From the NCBI GenBank assembly GCA_020310875.1, contig CM035408.1, positions 140,178,907-140,242,906 on the forward strand: a stretch of DNA of 64,000 nucleotides. Reading direction: 5' to 3'. The position numbers and the translations under genes are program-made. Positions 63,671-64,000 of the stretch are shown here, one piece after another. Numbering within the stretch: the first letter of the stretch is position 1; each line of letters opens with the position of its first letter. Under the pieces are notes generated by a model, which was not told the origin of the DNA, searched no databases, and was given only the letters and a program-made list of their open reading frames with translations. Origin of the DNA: Ceratopteris richardii (lineage: Eukaryota; Streptophyta; Polypodiopsida; Polypodiales; Pteridaceae).

Positions 63671-64000
63671 ACTTACACATGCACATGCACATACATGCAT
63701 ATACACATACACATATGTACATACATACATATATACACACATACACACATATAGATCTTGAAGGCGATCCAATGATCCACACTCTCTACAAGAATGTGAT
63801 CAGCCCCACTTGTGCTTTACCATTGGATTTGAGCATCATTTGATGGCTGAGATGTTTGCAGAGACTTGCACACAATCTATTTTAATTTCTGGTCCCCACT
63901 TCAACAAAAATGGATAGCTACCCTTGACCTAAAGTAAGGTTAGAATTTATCCTCTTTTTCCATTTTAAAGGAAAGCTTGATCAAATACTATTTTATCTAC
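63671..64000. other. CATA microsatellite remnant and unassigned DNA at window end
   Basis: Simple sequence to about 63755, then the start of the unassigned stretch that corresponds to 28813-29056 in copy 1. Confidence 0.7.

Larger units (their letters stand above)
38971..64000 (+). repeat. 34.9-kb tandem repeat, copy 2 (partial, runs off window)
   Basis: Matches 4044-29056 of copy 1. Copy-specific changes include a 37-bp deletion near 54214 in the gypsy integrase tail and a net gain of 58 bp in the C-rich part of the LTR (about 55010-55070, a local tandem duplication). Scattered single-base changes occur, for example near 50935, 53193 and 53739. The counterpart of 29057-38970 lies beyond the window. 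Confidence 0.93.

Overview
The window is nuclear DNA of a land plant with a large, repeat-packed genome. The evidence is nested Ty1/copia, Ty3/gypsy and chromodomain gypsy elements, plant-type L1 LINEs, a tRNA-type SINE, a TRIM element, and primer-binding sites for plant initiator tRNA-Met. Long LTRs loaded with simple sequence and a near absence of host genes would fit a gymnosperm such as a conifer, but that is a low-confidence inference. I see no prokaryotic features, CRISPR array or intact functional host gene.

The main organisation is a head-to-tail tandem repeat with a period of about 34.93 kb. Copy 1 covers 4044-38970 and copy 2 covers 38971-64000, cut by the window end. A remnant of copy 0 (1-4043) matches 23078-27120 and 58025-62064. 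By eye the copies differ at roughly a few bases per kilobase, plus a few indels. Copy 0 meets copy 1 at about 4036-4050 through a junction that lacks about 11.85 kb present in copy 1 (27120-38970).

Order within one unit, using copy 1: a decayed minus-strand copia element (4044-7160); an unrecognised Asp/His-rich reading frame (7206-7841); a decayed copy of a small 139-codon gene (9265-9673); a minus-strand LINE (10679-14466); a plus-strand copia 5' half with LTR, tRNA-Met PBS, an antisense 5S rRNA fragment and gag-PR-IN (14467-17694), joined abruptly to the 3' half of a gypsy element (end of RT, RNase H, integrase, 17687-19561) and its 2.3-kb LTR (19678-21952); a minus-strand gypsy protease fragment (21953-23377); a minus-strand chromovirus integrase-chromodomain remnant (about 23380-24713); a CA/CATA tract carrying a solo 2.7-kb LTR (24847-27555) with 5-bp target duplications and an 813-bp TRIM (27909-28721) with its own; copia RT debris; a second copy of the small gene split by a 5'-truncated LINE (32480-34915); a SINE whose tail resembles that LINE's 3' end (36353-36605); then copia RT and LTR debris leading into the next unit.

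Nothing here forms a cooperating gene set. What can be read is insertion history. The TRIM appears to borrow its ends from the chromovirus, the SINE appears to borrow its tail from the LINE, both gypsy LTRs have a conserved promoter-like block below expanded CT, C-rich and CA tracts, and the copia-gypsy joint is either a chimeric retroelement or the breakpoint of the 34.9-kb tandem duplication.
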